Positions 52,614 to 61,433 of a stretch of DNA of 64,000 nt are shown piece by piece. The stretch comes from Flavobacteriales bacterium. Its GTDB lineage: Bacteria; Bacteroidota; Bacteroidia; Flavobacteriales_F; PHOS-HE28. Under the pieces are notes generated by a model. That model saw nothing but the letters and a program-made list of their open reading frames with translations, did no database searches and was not told the origin of the DNA. The stretch is from positions 1-64,000 of the forward strand of contig JAHBUL010000018.1 in the NCBI GenBank assembly GCA_019638085.1, read 5' to 3'. Both the position numbers and the translations under genes were made by a program. Positions within the stretch are counted from its first letter, which is position 1. Each line of letters begins with the position of its first letter.

Positions 52614-52997
52614 TTATCGGGTCTTCAACAGCCACGCGTGGCTCTTGGAACCATCCGAGCTGATCCAAACGTAGCAGAGGTAGCCACCTGGGTCCTTCAT
52701 CAAGGACACCAGGTCAGGGTGCTCCATGCTGGAGTAAAAGAGGTGGATGCGTCCCTTCTCCTTGTCGATCCAAGGAGCGGGAAGCTCGCCGTTCGCATCG
52801 GGGATGCTGACCAATACACTCTTGGCAACGCTATGCTTGGAAGCGGGTGCCCCTTTGAACAGGAGTAGATCCGGATGCCTACGGGAGCGCCGCTTGATGC
52901 GAACCACCTCCACATGCCCGAAAGATCGCAATGCCGGACCGGCTCCAGGAAGCTGATCGCGAAGAACGGATTCCGGTAGAATTTCTGGATTCCTCAT
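52614..52997 (-). CDS. Hypothetical protein
   Basis: A 127-residue protein of unknown function, convergent with the hemerythrin gene. It is basic in the middle (EVVRIKRRSRRHPDLLLFKG) with a beta-rich C-terminus (RIHLFYSSMEHPDLVSLMKD, YLCYVWISSDGSKSHAWLL). No signal peptide or known motif is seen. The composition looks coding. Confidence 0.55.
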   Translation of the reverse strand: MRNPEILPESVLRDQLPGAGPALRSFGHVEVVRIKRRSRRHPDLLLFKGAPASKHSVAKSVLVSIPDANGELPAPWIDKEKGRIHLFYSSMEHPDLVSLMKDPGGYLCYVWISSDGSKSHAWLLKTR

Positions 52998-53341
52998 CGT
53001 GGATGGATGGTTGAGTGTTGGCGCAAAGTTGGGCGATCACCACCGAATAAGCACACCCAAAAGGTGGATTCCCTGTTGAGCTCAACGTTGGCGCGGTTTT
53101 TCGGTACCCGACAACCAAGCCGGGGACAAGGCAGCTCCGGAAGCGAAGGAAATTGTAGGTGAAGACGCGCCGGATCAGGAAGGCAACGGCGCTCCGGCCA
53201 ATGTGGACGGGGAGCAACGTGGGCATTGCCTCACGTCCATCCCGGGCATCAGTACCCAGCCCTTCATGTACCACCTTTGCCGCGAGGTCAGGACATGCAT
53301 TCCCTGTTCGTTATTGGCTTTTCCCAGCATCACAAACCTTC
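52998..53341. other. 344-bp intergenic region
   Basis: The region lies between divergent genes. One plus-strand frame (about 53074-53260, DKAAPEAKEIVGEDAPDQEG) has protein-like acidic composition but no start codon or partner, and may be a decayed gene end. I see no RNA gene here. Confidence 0.4.
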
Positions 53342-54235
53342 ATGGACCGCCGCTTACTCGCGCTTGCTGCCTTGTTCTTCGTGAATCTCCTGTACGGGAT
53401 CAACTACGTGGTGGCCAAGGGGCTGATGCCGGATGTGATTGGTCCCTCCGGCTTCATCCTCCTGCGAGTGGCAGGTGCCAACCTGCTCTTCTGGCCCGTT
53501 TGGCTGATCAAGCGTGAGCGCGTGGCCTGGTCCGATGCGGGCCGCCTGGTGCTCTGTGGCATCTCCGGAGTAGCGGTCAACCAATTGATGTTCTTCCATG
53601 GCCTGATGCGCACTTCACCGGTACACGCCAGCATCATCATGGTGGCCACGCCGATCTTGGTGCTTGTGCTCAGTGGGGTGCTCATCGGCGAACGCATCAC
53701 CCGCGCCAAGATGCTCGGTGTCACCCTTGGGGCCATCGGGGCTTTGGTGCTCATTTTTATCGGTGGAGAAGCCAGTGGGACATCATCCGTTATGGGTGAT
53801 CTGTTCATTTTCATCAACGCCAGTTCGTACGCCATTTTTCTGGTGATGGTGAAACCCTTGATGTCGAAATATTCCGCGGTCACGGTCATGTCCTGGTGTT
53901 TCCTCGTGGGAAGCATCATTGTCGTCCCATTCGGCTTATATGAATTCTCGCAGGTGGATTGGCTGGGACTCACCCCACCGGATATCTGGAGCTTGGCCTT
54001 CGTGGTCGTGATGGTCACCTTCGTGGCTTACCTGCTGAACACCTGGGCGCTGCGCGTGGTGCAGCCCAGTGTGGCCGGTACCTTCATCTACCTGCAACCC
54101 ATACTGGCCTTGTTGGCCGCATACATCTTGCTTCCGGATGCACTGGATCTGGGATGGTCGCAAGCCTTGGCGGCGGTATGCATCTTCTTGGGTGTGTGGT
54201 TGGTAGGGCGGAAGGACAGGCGGGCCCCGGGATGA
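53342..54235 (+). CDS. EamA-family (DMT) transporter
   Basis: A 297-residue protein with ten membrane helices in two EamA repeats: FVNLLYGINYVVAKGLMPDV (repeat 1) and FIFINASSYAIFLVMVKPLM (repeat 2). LLRVAGANLLFWPVWLIKRE and TFIYLQPILALLAAYILLPD are the usual conserved segments. Relatives export amino acids or metabolites. ATG 53342 begins directly at the first helix; the longer frame adds an Arg-rich leader. Confidence 0.88.
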   Translation: MDRRLLALAALFFVNLLYGINYVVAKGLMPDVIGPSGFILLRVAGANLLFWPVWLIKRERVAWSDAGRLVLCGISGVAVNQLMFFHGLMRTSPVHASIIMVATPILVLVLSGVLIGERITRAKMLGVTLGAIGALVLIFIGGEASGTSSVMGDLFIFINASSYAIFLVMVKPLMSKYSAVTVMSWCFLVGSIIVVPFGLYEFSQVDWLGLTPPDIWSLAFVVVMVTFVAYLLNTWALRVVQPSVAGTFIYLQPILALLAAYILLPDALDLGWSQALAAVCIFLGVWLVGRKDRRAPG

Positions 54236-54297
54236 GGATCACGCGATCTTCCTGTAGCATCACTGTAAAAGGTCCCGGCGCGACGAAGGAACCCTGC

Positions 54298-54305
54298 TAC
54301 ATTTG
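54298..54305 (+). promoter_or_regulatory. -7 element TACATTTG directly before yicC
   Basis: A perfect TAnnTTTG match with 6 nt to ATG 54312, which implies a leaderless or nearly leaderless yicC-gmk-nadD transcript. Confidence 0.6.
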
Positions 54306-54311
54306 CCACCC

Positions 54312-55181
54312 ATGTTACGTTCCATGACCGGCTTTGGCCGTGCAGAAGGCTTGGTTGGTACGAAGAAAGTGACCGTTGAGCTACGTTCGCTCAACAGCAA
54401 ACAGCTGGATCTGCAAGTAAAAGTGCCTTCACCTTGGCGGGAGAAGGAGATCGAACTGCGCCAATGGGCGGGGGAGCGCATCGTGCGCGGCAAAGCGGAC
54501 TTGAATATTGGTGTGGAAGGGATTCAAGCAGTGAAGCGGACCGTTTTCAACGCGGAGCTGATCCAAGCGTATTACGATGAATTGCTGGCGGTGAGCAGGA
54601 GCGTGGCACCTGAGTCCAATACGGATCTGCTCGCCCTGGTGCTGCGTATGCCGGATGTAATGTCCACGGCCAAGGAGGAATTCGACCCCACTGAGTGGAA
54701 ACAGGTGTTCACATTAGTGGAGCAGGCCTGGGTGGCATACGAGGAGTTCCGGAGCACCGAAGGAGGGAAGCTGTTTACCGAACTGAAGGAGCGAACCAAC
54801 AACATCTCGCGTCTGCTTGCTGAGGTGGATGCAATGGACCGCGATCGCATCGGGCGCACCCGCGAACGCATCATGGCGAAGCTGGAGGAAATGAAAGCCA
54901 AAGTGGACCAGGACCGCTTTGAGCAGGAATTGGTATACTACATGGAGAAGCAGGACGTGACCGAGGAAAAGCTACGCCTCGCCACGCATTGCGGGTATTT
55001 CATCCGGACGATGGAAGAAGAGGATAGCCAAGGTAGGAAGCTGGGTTTCATAACCCAGGAAATGGGGCGCGAGATCAATACGCTTGGCTCCAAGAGCAAC
55101 GATGCCGACATGCAGCAGCGCGTGGTGTTGATGAAGGATGAACTGGAGAAGATCAAGGAGCAAATGCTGAACGTGCTCTGA
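54312..55181 (+). CDS. yicC: YicC-family endoribonuclease
   Basis: A 289-residue protein with the conserved N-terminus MLRSMTGFGRAEGLVGTKKV, then VELRSLNSKQLDLQVKVPSP. The C-terminal family segments are RFEQELVYYMEKQDVTEEKL, then LRLATHCGYFIRTMEEED and GRKLGFITQEMGREINTLGS. Family members are RNases that affect sRNA stability. ATG 54312 is the canonical start; TTG 54303 would lie inside the promoter box. It is followed by gmk after 11 bp. Confidence 0.93.
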   Translation: MLRSMTGFGRAEGLVGTKKVTVELRSLNSKQLDLQVKVPSPWREKEIELRQWAGERIVRGKADLNIGVEGIQAVKRTVFNAELIQAYYDELLAVSRSVAPESNTDLLALVLRMPDVMSTAKEEFDPTEWKQVFTLVEQAWVAYEEFRSTEGGKLFTELKERTNNISRLLAEVDAMDRDRIGRTRERIMAKLEEMKAKVDQDRFEQELVYYMEKQDVTEEKLRLATHCGYFIRTMEEEDSQGRKLGFITQEMGREINTLGSKSNDADMQQRVVLMKDELEKIKEQMLNVL

Positions 55182-55192
55182 TCCTGGCATCG

Positions 55193-55762
55193 ATGGAGAA
55201 CGGGAAATGCATCATCGTCTCCGCGCCCTCGGGTGCAGGCAAGACCACCATCGTACGCCACTTACTGGGTCGCGATCTCGGATTGGACTTCTCCATAAGC
55301 GCCACCAGCCGGCCCAAACGGGAATACGAGCGCGACGGCCGCGATTATTTCTTTCTTACAGCGGATGAGTTCCGTCAGCGCATCGCTGAGGACGCCTTCG
55401 TGGAATGGGAGGAGGTCTATCCCGGTAGGTTCTACGGCACCCTAAGGAGCGAGATCGAGCGCATCTGGCAGGCGGGTCGCCATCCCATTTTCGATGTGGA
55501 CGTGGTTGGAGGTATACGGCTGAAGGAACTCTTCGGGAACAAGGCACTCAGTTTGTTCGTTTCACCTCCCACCATTCAAGCTCTGGAACAACGCTTGATG
55601 TTGCGTGGCACGGAAACGCCGGAGACGCTCCGCGTTCGGGTGGACAAGGCCTCGCATGAACTCAGCTTCATCATTCATTACGACCAAGTGGTCATCAACG
55701 ACGATATGCGCCAAGCCTGCGAGGAGGCCTATGAGGCAGTGCGCGGTTTCCTGGATACATGA
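55193..55762 (+). CDS. gmk: Guanylate kinase
   Basis: A 189-residue enzyme converting GMP to GDP. P-loop VSAPSGAGKTTIVRHLLGRD; GMP-binding ISATSRPKREYERDGRDYFF and EWEEVYPGRFYGTLRSEIER; then PIFDVDVVGGIRLKELFG. It is second in the yicC-gmk-nadD operon, and its stop overlaps the nadD start by 4 bp. Confidence 0.96.
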   Translation: MENGKCIIVSAPSGAGKTTIVRHLLGRDLGLDFSISATSRPKREYERDGRDYFFLTADEFRQRIAEDAFVEWEEVYPGRFYGTLRSEIERIWQAGRHPIFDVDVVGGIRLKELFGNKALSLFVSPPTIQALEQRLMLRGTETPETLRVRVDKASHELSFIIHYDQVVINDDMRQACEEAYEAVRGFLDT

Positions 55763-56349
55763 AGATAGGTTGTCTGTTCGGTTCGTTCGATCCGCCCCAC
55801 ATGGGCCATGTTCTGCTGGCGAAATACATGAAGGAGCATCGTGGCCTGGATCAGGTATGGCTGGTGGTCACTCCCCGGAACCCGTTCAAGCAGGATCGCA
55901 AGCTCAGCCCCGAGAAGCACCGCTTGGCCATGACCCACTTGGCTGTGCAGGGACAGGAGGGCATCAGCGCGAGCGGCCTGGAACTGGACATGCCGCAACC
56001 CAACTACACGGTGGATACTTTGGCGTTCATGCGGGAACGATGGCCCCAACACGAGTTTCTACTGATCATCGGGAGCGATAACCTGGCGAGCCTGCATCAT
56101 TGGAAGGATGTTTCGTTGATGTTGGAGAAGACGCCGGTATTGGTCTACCCACGTCCGGGGCTGGAAGAGCACCTGGCCCAGGCCGAACTGCTGTACCATC
56201 CCTCCGTGACCGTGCTTCCCGATGCACCACAAACGCCCGTCTCATCCACCGGTATAAGGGTCCGTTTGAGGGGATGGAAGCCGGTGGATGGGCTCTTGGA
56301 CCCCAAGGTGCTCGCGTATATCCGGCAGAACGGGCTTTATTCGGATTGA
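55759..56349 (+). CDS. nadD: Nicotinate-nucleotide adenylyltransferase
   Basis: A 196-residue NAD-biosynthesis enzyme. The nucleotidyl motif is GCLFGSFDPPHMGHVLLAKY, then VTPRNPFKQDRKLSPEKHRL, FLLIIGSDNLASLHHWKD and the ISSTGIR-type motif seen as SSTGIRVRLRGW. It is last in the operon with yicC and gmk. Confidence 0.95.
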   Translation: MKIGCLFGSFDPPHMGHVLLAKYMKEHRGLDQVWLVVTPRNPFKQDRKLSPEKHRLAMTHLAVQGQEGISASGLELDMPQPNYTVDTLAFMRERWPQHEFLLIIGSDNLASLHHWKDVSLMLEKTPVLVYPRPGLEEHLAQAELLYHPSVTVLPDAPQTPVSSTGIRVRLRGWKPVDGLLDPKVLAYIRQNGLYSD

Positions 56350-56362
56350 TCCACAGAGCGGT

Positions 56363-57007
56363 TCAGACGTTCTGGCCAATGAACGCCTCCACCCCGGTAC
56401 GCAGGGCCAGGTGGTCCCGTAGCACGCCCAAGGCACATTCATAGCGGTGTTCATTCACCACGTGCAGATCGCATTCGTTGCGGTACGGGAGCAGGTGCTC
56501 GCGGTAGGCGGGCATCACATGGTTCTCCCATTGGTACATCACATCGGCCAAGGGATAGCCACGTTCCCGTCCGTCGCGTGCAATGCGGCGGTTAAGCTGC
56601 ACTTCCTCACTGGCCTCCACGAACACTTTCAGGTTGAACAACTTGCGCAAGCTCGGGTGTTGAAAGAGAAAAAGACCTTCCACCAAGATCACCTTGGCCG
56701 GTCGGACCTCCATCCATTTGGGCTCGGTAGCCATGTTGTAGGTATACTCCTGCCGATAGACCGCTTCGCCTTGGGCAAGGCAACGTAGATCCTCGGCCAA
56801 GAGGTCCAGGTCCAAGGCACTGGGCAGGTCGAAATTCACCCGGCCGTTGGCATCCTTCAACTGGCGTTCAATGGGTAGGTAGTAGTCGTCCTGGGATACG
56901 ATGCATACACTTTCGGGGGGCAGCAGGTCTCGGAGCGCGCGGACCAAGGTTGTCTTCCCCGATCCACTTCCTCCGGCCACACCAACGAGGTAGCTGCCTT
57001 GATGCAT
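56363..57007 (-). CDS. udk: Uridine kinase
   Basis: A 214-residue pyrimidine-salvage kinase. P-loop VGVAGGSGSGKTTLVRALRD; VSQDDYYLPIERQLKDANGR with the catalytic Asp; NFDLPSALDLDLLAEDL; VILVEGLFLFQHPSLRKLF; RRIARDGRERGYPLADVMYQ. ATG 57007 (MHQGSYLVG) is preferred over 57049. A near-consensus -7 box (57014-57021) sits between the two candidate starts, 6 nt before the chosen ATG. It is convergent with nadD. Confidence 0.94.
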   Translation of the reverse strand: MHQGSYLVGVAGGSGSGKTTLVRALRDLLPPESVCIVSQDDYYLPIERQLKDANGRVNFDLPSALDLDLLAEDLRCLAQGEAVYRQEYTYNMATEPKWMEVRPAKVILVEGLFLFQHPSLRKLFNLKVFVEASEEVQLNRRIARDGRERGYPLADVMYQWENHVMPAYREHLLPYRNECDLHVVNEHRYECALGVLRDHLALRTGVEAFIGQNV

Positions 57008-57013
57008 CGGGGA

Positions 57014-57021
57014 CGAAAGTA
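57014..57021 (-). promoter_or_regulatory. -7-like element TACTTTCG for udk
   Basis: One mismatch from TAnnTTTG, 6 nt upstream of ATG 57007. It supports the short start. Confidence 0.45.
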
Positions 57022-57158
57022 GGGCTTTGCACCACAGTTGGGGAAGCATGTGGAAAGGTTGTCCCTGAATATTCCCGTTACGCGACCTCGGCCACGGCTT
57101 TTTTCAGTTTGGCACGCCATTGGTTTTGCCAAGTGGAAACCGACAAACCCATCTACCG

Positions 57159-57293
57159 ATGAAACCCAATATCGAACGTGCCCGGAAGTTGCAGCAAGCC
57201 GCCACCCGCATGATGCTGGATGGCAACGTGGAGCGGTACCTGCATGCGTTGCGTCTCCTGTTCGCCCTGCGTAGCAGGCCGGCCATGGCATAG
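57159..57293 (+). CDS. 44-residue hypothetical protein
   Basis: ATG 57159 opens MKPNIERARKLQQAATRMML, then DGNVERYLHALRLLFALRSR, and ends PAMA with TAG at 57291. It is basic and helical, without a signal peptide. It looks like a small cytoplasmic protein found singly in this lineage. Whether it is expressed cannot be told from sequence. Confidence 0.5.
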   Translation: MKPNIERARKLQQAATRMMLDGNVERYLHALRLLFALRSRPAMA

Positions 57294-57414
57294 GCCGGTC
57301 CTGTTTTCAACATTGGGCCCGCTGCTCTAGTAGTTTGTACTTGCGCGAGCATCCGGGAAAAGAATATTTCGTCGTGAATGGATCCTTTTCCTGGATTCTC
57401 ACGTTGAAGGCCAC

Positions 57415-57591
57415 ATGACGCAGAAGGATAAGATAGCCTTCATCAAGAGCAGCAAGCGCAAGTCGCATGTGTACAACGACCTGCAGCGGTACTCCGATCA
57501 ACAGCTCGACGAGCTGATCCGGGAGATCGTGCAGGGGTTGGTAAGGGAAAGCGAGTTGATCGCCAACGCTTACATCAACGGCTACCGTTGA
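57415..57591 (+). CDS. 58-residue hypothetical protein
   Basis: ATG 57415 begins MTQKDKIAFIKSSKRKSHVY, then NDLQRYSDQQLDELIREIVQ and a helical end (LVRESELIANAYINGYR). The composition is clearly protein-like, with a basic N-terminus and an amphipathic C-terminal helix. A hairpin terminator follows at 57639. Function unknown. Confidence 0.55.
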   Translation: MTQKDKIAFIKSSKRKSHVYNDLQRYSDQQLDELIREIVQGLVRESELIANAYINGYR

Positions 57592-57638
57592 ACACGGCAC
57601 GAGCTCTTCCCTCTTGACGGGGCTCAAAACGGACAGGT

Positions 57639-57671
57639 GGAAAAGCCTCGGCGGATAGCCGGGGCTTTCTC
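57639..57671 (+). terminator. Hairpin terminator after the 58-residue gene
   Basis: GGAAAAGCCTCGGC and GCCGGGGCTTTCTC pair imperfectly around GGATA, with a C/T-rich end. It lies between two convergent genes. Confidence 0.65.
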
Positions 57672-57687
57672 ACGTACAGCCATTTGG

Positions 57688-59310
57688 TCAGCGCCGCTTT
57701 GGATCCTTTTTCATGGAGGGTGGGGGCACACGTTTTACCGCTCCGTCCTCATACTCCACCTTGGAGATCACTTTGCCCGTGCCGTCGTACCGGATCATGG
57801 TCCCATCCAGCCTGCCGGACTTGTAGTTCATTTCCTGAACGATCCGCCCCCGCCGGTTGTAGACCACGCATTTGCCATGTGGTGCACCGTTCAGAAAGGA
57901 TTGTTCGCGCTGTTTCACACCGGCGTCATCGAAATAGGTCCAGGGGCCGGTAGGCGTGCCGTTGGCGTACATGCCTTCGCTCATTTCGATCCCCCGTTCG
58001 TTGTAGACCACCCATCGGCCGCTTTTCAGCCCATTGGCAAAACTGCCCTCTTCATTCGGCTTGCCGTTGTCATACCAGCTTTTCCAAGGGCCATTCTTCA
58101 TGTTGCCCTTCCAGGTGGCCATGTAGCTTTGGGTGCCATCCGGTAGCCAACCCTGCCAGATCCCGTCCATTTGTCCTTGCTTGAAGGAGCCCTTATCCTT
58201 TTGCTGTCCGTTCTCGAACCAACTTTCCCAAAGACCTTCCTCCTTGCCGTTCACGTAATTCCCTTCCTGGAGCTTTTTCCCACTTTCGAACCACGTGGTC
58301 CACAAGCCATCCTTTTCCCCATTTCTCCAGTTGCCGCGCTTCCAGATCTGGCCGCCTTCGTAATAGTACACCCATTCCCCTTCCTGCTTACCATCCCGAT
58401 AAAGCCCGGTGGAGCTCAGCTGCCCGTTCGGGTACCAATATTTCCAAAGACCATCCTGCTTATCCGCTTTGAAGTGGCCGAGCATATCACGCGCTTCCGT
58501 AGTGGTGAACCAGGTCCACGTGCTGTCCTTCAGGCCCGCTGTATAGAAGCCCGTTACATTCACTTTTCCCGTGGAGAACCAGGATGTGAACGGACCGTCC
58601 AGTTTGCCTTTCTCCCATTCCTCGGTCCGCTCCGGCACACTGGTGGAGTACCAATACTCCCATGTGCCGTGCTTTACACCACCAAGCCAATTGCCCTTGG
58701 ACTTCAGGTTCCCGGCGGGCCAGTATTCCCGTTGTTCACCGCTTAGTACCCCCATGTGGTAACGGCTCACTTCGGCTGTATCGCCGGTGGGGTAATAGGT
58801 GCGAATGAATCCCTCTCCCTTCTTCAGCGTTTGGGTGCTGTCACGGTCCCAGGCATCCATGCTCAAGCAAATGTCCTTGTCGCATTGCTCCGTCAGCATT
58901 TTCCGCCCATCGGGGTAATAGTAGACCCATGGTCCCCGCTTAGCGCCATTCAGGTAGTTGCCTTCTTCCATCAACTGGCCGCTGCGGTAGTAGCTGAGCA
59001 TCGTGCTATCCTGCTTGCCTTGGTGGATCCATCCATCGTGCTGCACCTTCCCATTGCCATAATAGATCACCACATGGCCATCGCGTTGGCCACTCTTGAA
59101 ATCGGACTTCTCGGTGATGCGCCCTTCGCTGTCCCAGAACCTCCACTCGCCCCATTCACGCCCGTTCACCATCAGGCCCTCGCTCTTCTTCACCGTTTTC
59201 AGGCTGTCCCAATGATCCACATAGGGCTGCACCGATTGCGCGGATGCGCTTGGTGTGAAGAGTGCAAGCAGGCAGACGCCAAGTGCGATGGCGAAAAGGC
59301 GGTGGTTCAT
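57688..59310 (-). CDS. Exported MORN-repeat (YwqK-type) protein
   Basis: A 540-residue protein with signal peptide (FAIALGVCLLALFTPSASAQ). About twenty tandem 22-24-residue MORN-type repeats follow, with the pattern G-x-W-x-x-Y-Y-x-N-G-x-x-x-x-x-G (for example KYWYPNGQLSSTGLYRDGKQ and EGEWVYYYEGGQIWKRGNWR). Such beta-hairpin arrays are common in Bacteroidota envelope proteins; databases often label them YwqK antitoxin, but that function is not implied here. ATG 59310 begins the signal peptide. A perfect -7 box is at 59352. Confidence 0.85.
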   Translation of the reverse strand: MNHRLFAIALGVCLLALFTPSASAQSVQPYVDHWDSLKTVKKSEGLMVNGREWGEWRFWDSEGRITEKSDFKSGQRDGHVVIYYGNGKVQHDGWIHQGKQDSTMLSYYRSGQLMEEGNYLNGAKRGPWVYYYPDGRKMLTEQCDKDICLSMDAWDRDSTQTLKKGEGFIRTYYPTGDTAEVSRYHMGVLSGEQREYWPAGNLKSKGNWLGGVKHGTWEYWYSTSVPERTEEWEKGKLDGPFTSWFSTGKVNVTGFYTAGLKDSTWTWFTTTEARDMLGHFKADKQDGLWKYWYPNGQLSSTGLYRDGKQEGEWVYYYEGGQIWKRGNWRNGEKDGLWTTWFESGKKLQEGNYVNGKEEGLWESWFENGQQKDKGSFKQGQMDGIWQGWLPDGTQSYMATWKGNMKNGPWKSWYDNGKPNEEGSFANGLKSGRWVVYNERGIEMSEGMYANGTPTGPWTYFDDAGVKQREQSFLNGAPHGKCVVYNRRGRIVQEMNYKSGRLDGTMIRYDGTGKVISKVEYEDGAVKRVPPPSMKKDPKRR

Positions 59311-59351
59311 TCCCTTTGCAATATGAAGGATGCGTGATGTTCGCATGTGGC

Positions 59352-59359
59352 CAAAAATA
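59352..59359 (-). promoter_or_regulatory. -7 element TATTTTTG for the MORN-repeat gene
   Basis: A perfect TAnnTTTG match on the minus strand, about 41 nt upstream of ATG 59310. Confidence 0.5.
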
Positions 59360-59483
59360 GAAGCACCATGCCATGGCGCTGCGAAAGGAACGTGGAAGCA
59401 TCAACGATGGTGTGTGGTGAAGAAGCCCTGAAAGGAGCAGAACCGCACATTTTCGATCTTGCTACGTATACCTTGCGGTCCCA

Positions 59484-61433
59484 ATGCAACGAAAGGTCTT
59501 GATCCCTAAGAACATCCGCGTGCTCTCGGGGCTGTTGGCGCTGGTATTCCTTCTCGTGGGCTGGTCCGCTGCCACCACGCCGGTGAAGGGCCCTCACAGT
59601 CCCATCGAGCTGGCCTTCATGCGCGAGCAGATCCAAGGGCTTCCCGTGCAATTCGGTACGTACTTCGTCACGGCAGGGCGCTGTGCTGGTTGTCATGGCC
59701 ATGATTCATTGGGAATTGCCATGGTGGCCGGGGATGAGGATGTGAACGTGGTGGATGATTGGCGCAGCACCATGATGGCAAATAGCGCACGGGATCCCTT
59801 CTTCCTGGCCAAGATGGAACACGAGGGGCTGGTGAACCCGGCCTACAAGGAACAACTGGAGCACAGTTGCCTGAAGTGCCATGCACCACTGGCGGTCTTC
59901 GAGCAGAAGATGTTGGGTAATCCACCGTTCACCATGGCGCATTTGGACACCAGTGTGCTCGCGCAGGATGGTATCTCCTGCTTGGCCTGCCACATGCAGA
60001 ACCCGGATTCCGCAGGTAATTTCTTCTCCGGAGACCTGCATTTCGACAGTGCTCGAGTATGGGGTCCGTATACGCAGGAGCAGATCAATCCGGCCATCAT
60101 GGAGTTTTTCGTCGGCTTCACGCCGGACCAAGGCTCACATATCCTGGACGGTAGTGTTTGCGCCGGATGCCACACGGCGATCAATCAAAGCTTGGACCTG
60201 CAGGGCGTTCCCACCGGCATTTCGTTCTATGAACAGACCATGTGGCAGGAGTACAAGAACTCCATCTACTACGGATCCGCGCAGAACTGCCGCAGCTGCC
60301 ACATGCCACGCATACAGGACTCCGTAAAGCTGGCCTCGGAATATATCTTCCTCGGGGGCCAATCCCCATTCGGGAAGCACCATCTGGCGGGAGGGGGCAC
60401 CTTCATGCTGAAGCTGATGAAGGACGAGATCGATGCACTGGGTATTCCAGCCACTCCTGTCCAGTTCGATAGTACCATAGCACGCACCGAAGCACATCTG
60501 CGCAATTCGATCGTGATGAATACCCAGGTCATGGATCGCACGGACGATACGCTCTTCATGGATGTGAGCCTCACGAACATCATCGGCCACAAATTCCCCA
60601 GCGGCTTCCCCAACAGGCGTGCTTTTGTGCAGGTGATCGCGCTCACGGCCACAGGTGATACGCTCTTCCAAAGCGGTCGCTGGGACAGTACATATGAAGT
60701 CATCGGGCATGACTCCATCTACGAGCCGCACCACGATGTGATCACGCGAGAAGATCAGGTGCAGATCTATGAGTTCGTGATGGGGGACGTGAATGGTGAT
60801 GTGACCACCACACTGCTTCGCGCGGTCTACCGATTGAAGGATAATCGCATTCCTCCGATCGGCTTCAGTACTTCTCATGCGAGTTACGATACCACACGTA
60901 TCGCCGGGTTGGCCCTTATCGATCCGAACTTCAACCACGATGCGCTCGGCACCGAGGGGAATGGAGGTGATGTGATCCACTATCACATTGCCACCAACGG
61001 TTACTTAGGTGCAGTGGAGCTGAAGACCAAGGTGTACTTCCAGCAAGTGCCTCCACGCTGGAACCGGGAAATGTTCAGCCACCATGGCCCACGTATTGAT
61101 GCCTTCCGTGCCATGTACACCAGCGCTGATGGCACGCCGGACCTCGTTGTGGCCGATTCGCTATTGGACATCGGCACGGGTATGCGGGTCCTGCATAGCA
61201 GCGCACTGCAGGCATTCCCCAATCCCACGCGCGATGGTTTTATTACGATCACTTCACCCGAAGCGACCAAGGTCCTAGCGTATGATGCAGCGGGTAAACG
61301 CGTGCCGCTGAAGACCACACGAAGTGGCAATAGCTGGCGCTGTGAGCTACCTGAACAGACGGGGGTATACCATCTGGTGATCTCAACTCCCCAGGGCGAT
61401 CGCATGGTGCGCGTGGTGCGGATGTCACCATGA
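59484..61433 (+). CDS. Pentaheme c-type cytochrome with T9SS type A sorting domain
   Basis: A 649-residue exported cytochrome. A hydrophobic leader is at 15-30. Five CxxCH heme sites are visible: Cys67-His71 (CAGCH), 129-133 (CLKCH), 166-170 (CLACH), 226-230 (CAGCH) and 269-273 (CRSCH). The first half therefore resembles multiheme cytochromes of the c554 type. The second half (about 330-560) is beta-rich without hemes (IIGHKFPSGFPNRRAF). The end (FPNPTRDGFITITSPEA ... GVYHLVISTPQG) is a type A sorting tail. T9SS would carry it to the outer surface. The stop overlaps the MOSC start (ATGA). Confidence 0.85.
   Translation: MQRKVLIPKNIRVLSGLLALVFLLVGWSAATTPVKGPHSPIELAFMREQIQGLPVQFGTYFVTAGRCAGCHGHDSLGIAMVAGDEDVNVVDDWRSTMMANSARDPFFLAKMEHEGLVNPAYKEQLEHSCLKCHAPLAVFEQKMLGNPPFTMAHLDTSVLAQDGISCLACHMQNPDSAGNFFSGDLHFDSARVWGPYTQEQINPAIMEFFVGFTPDQGSHILDGSVCAGCHTAINQSLDLQGVPTGISFYEQTMWQEYKNSIYYGSAQNCRSCHMPRIQDSVKLASEYIFLGGQSPFGKHHLAGGGTFMLKLMKDEIDALGIPATPVQFDSTIARTEAHLRNSIVMNTQVMDRTDDTLFMDVSLTNIIGHKFPSGFPNRRAFVQVIALTATGDTLFQSGRWDSTYEVIGHDSIYEPHHDVITREDQVQIYEFVMGDVNGDVTTTLLRAVYRLKDNRIPPIGFSTSHASYDTTRIAGLALIDPNFNHDALGTEGNGGDVIHYHIATNGYLGAVELKTKVYFQQVPPRWNREMFSHHGPRIDAFRAMYTSADGTPDLVVADSLLDIGTGMRVLHSSALQAFPNPTRDGFITITSPEATKVLAYDAAGKRVPLKTTRSGNSWRCELPEQTGVYHLVISTPQGDRMVRVVRMSP

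Noticed and set aside
53159..53341. N-terminal extension of the EamA transporter
   Set aside because: The extra 61 residues are Arg/Ser-rich and precede a normal first membrane helix starting at ATG 53342.
57688..59310. Reading the MORN-repeat protein as a YwqK antitoxin
   Set aside because: The label comes from repeat similarity only; a signal peptide and twenty repeats without a toxin neighbour do not fit an antitoxin.
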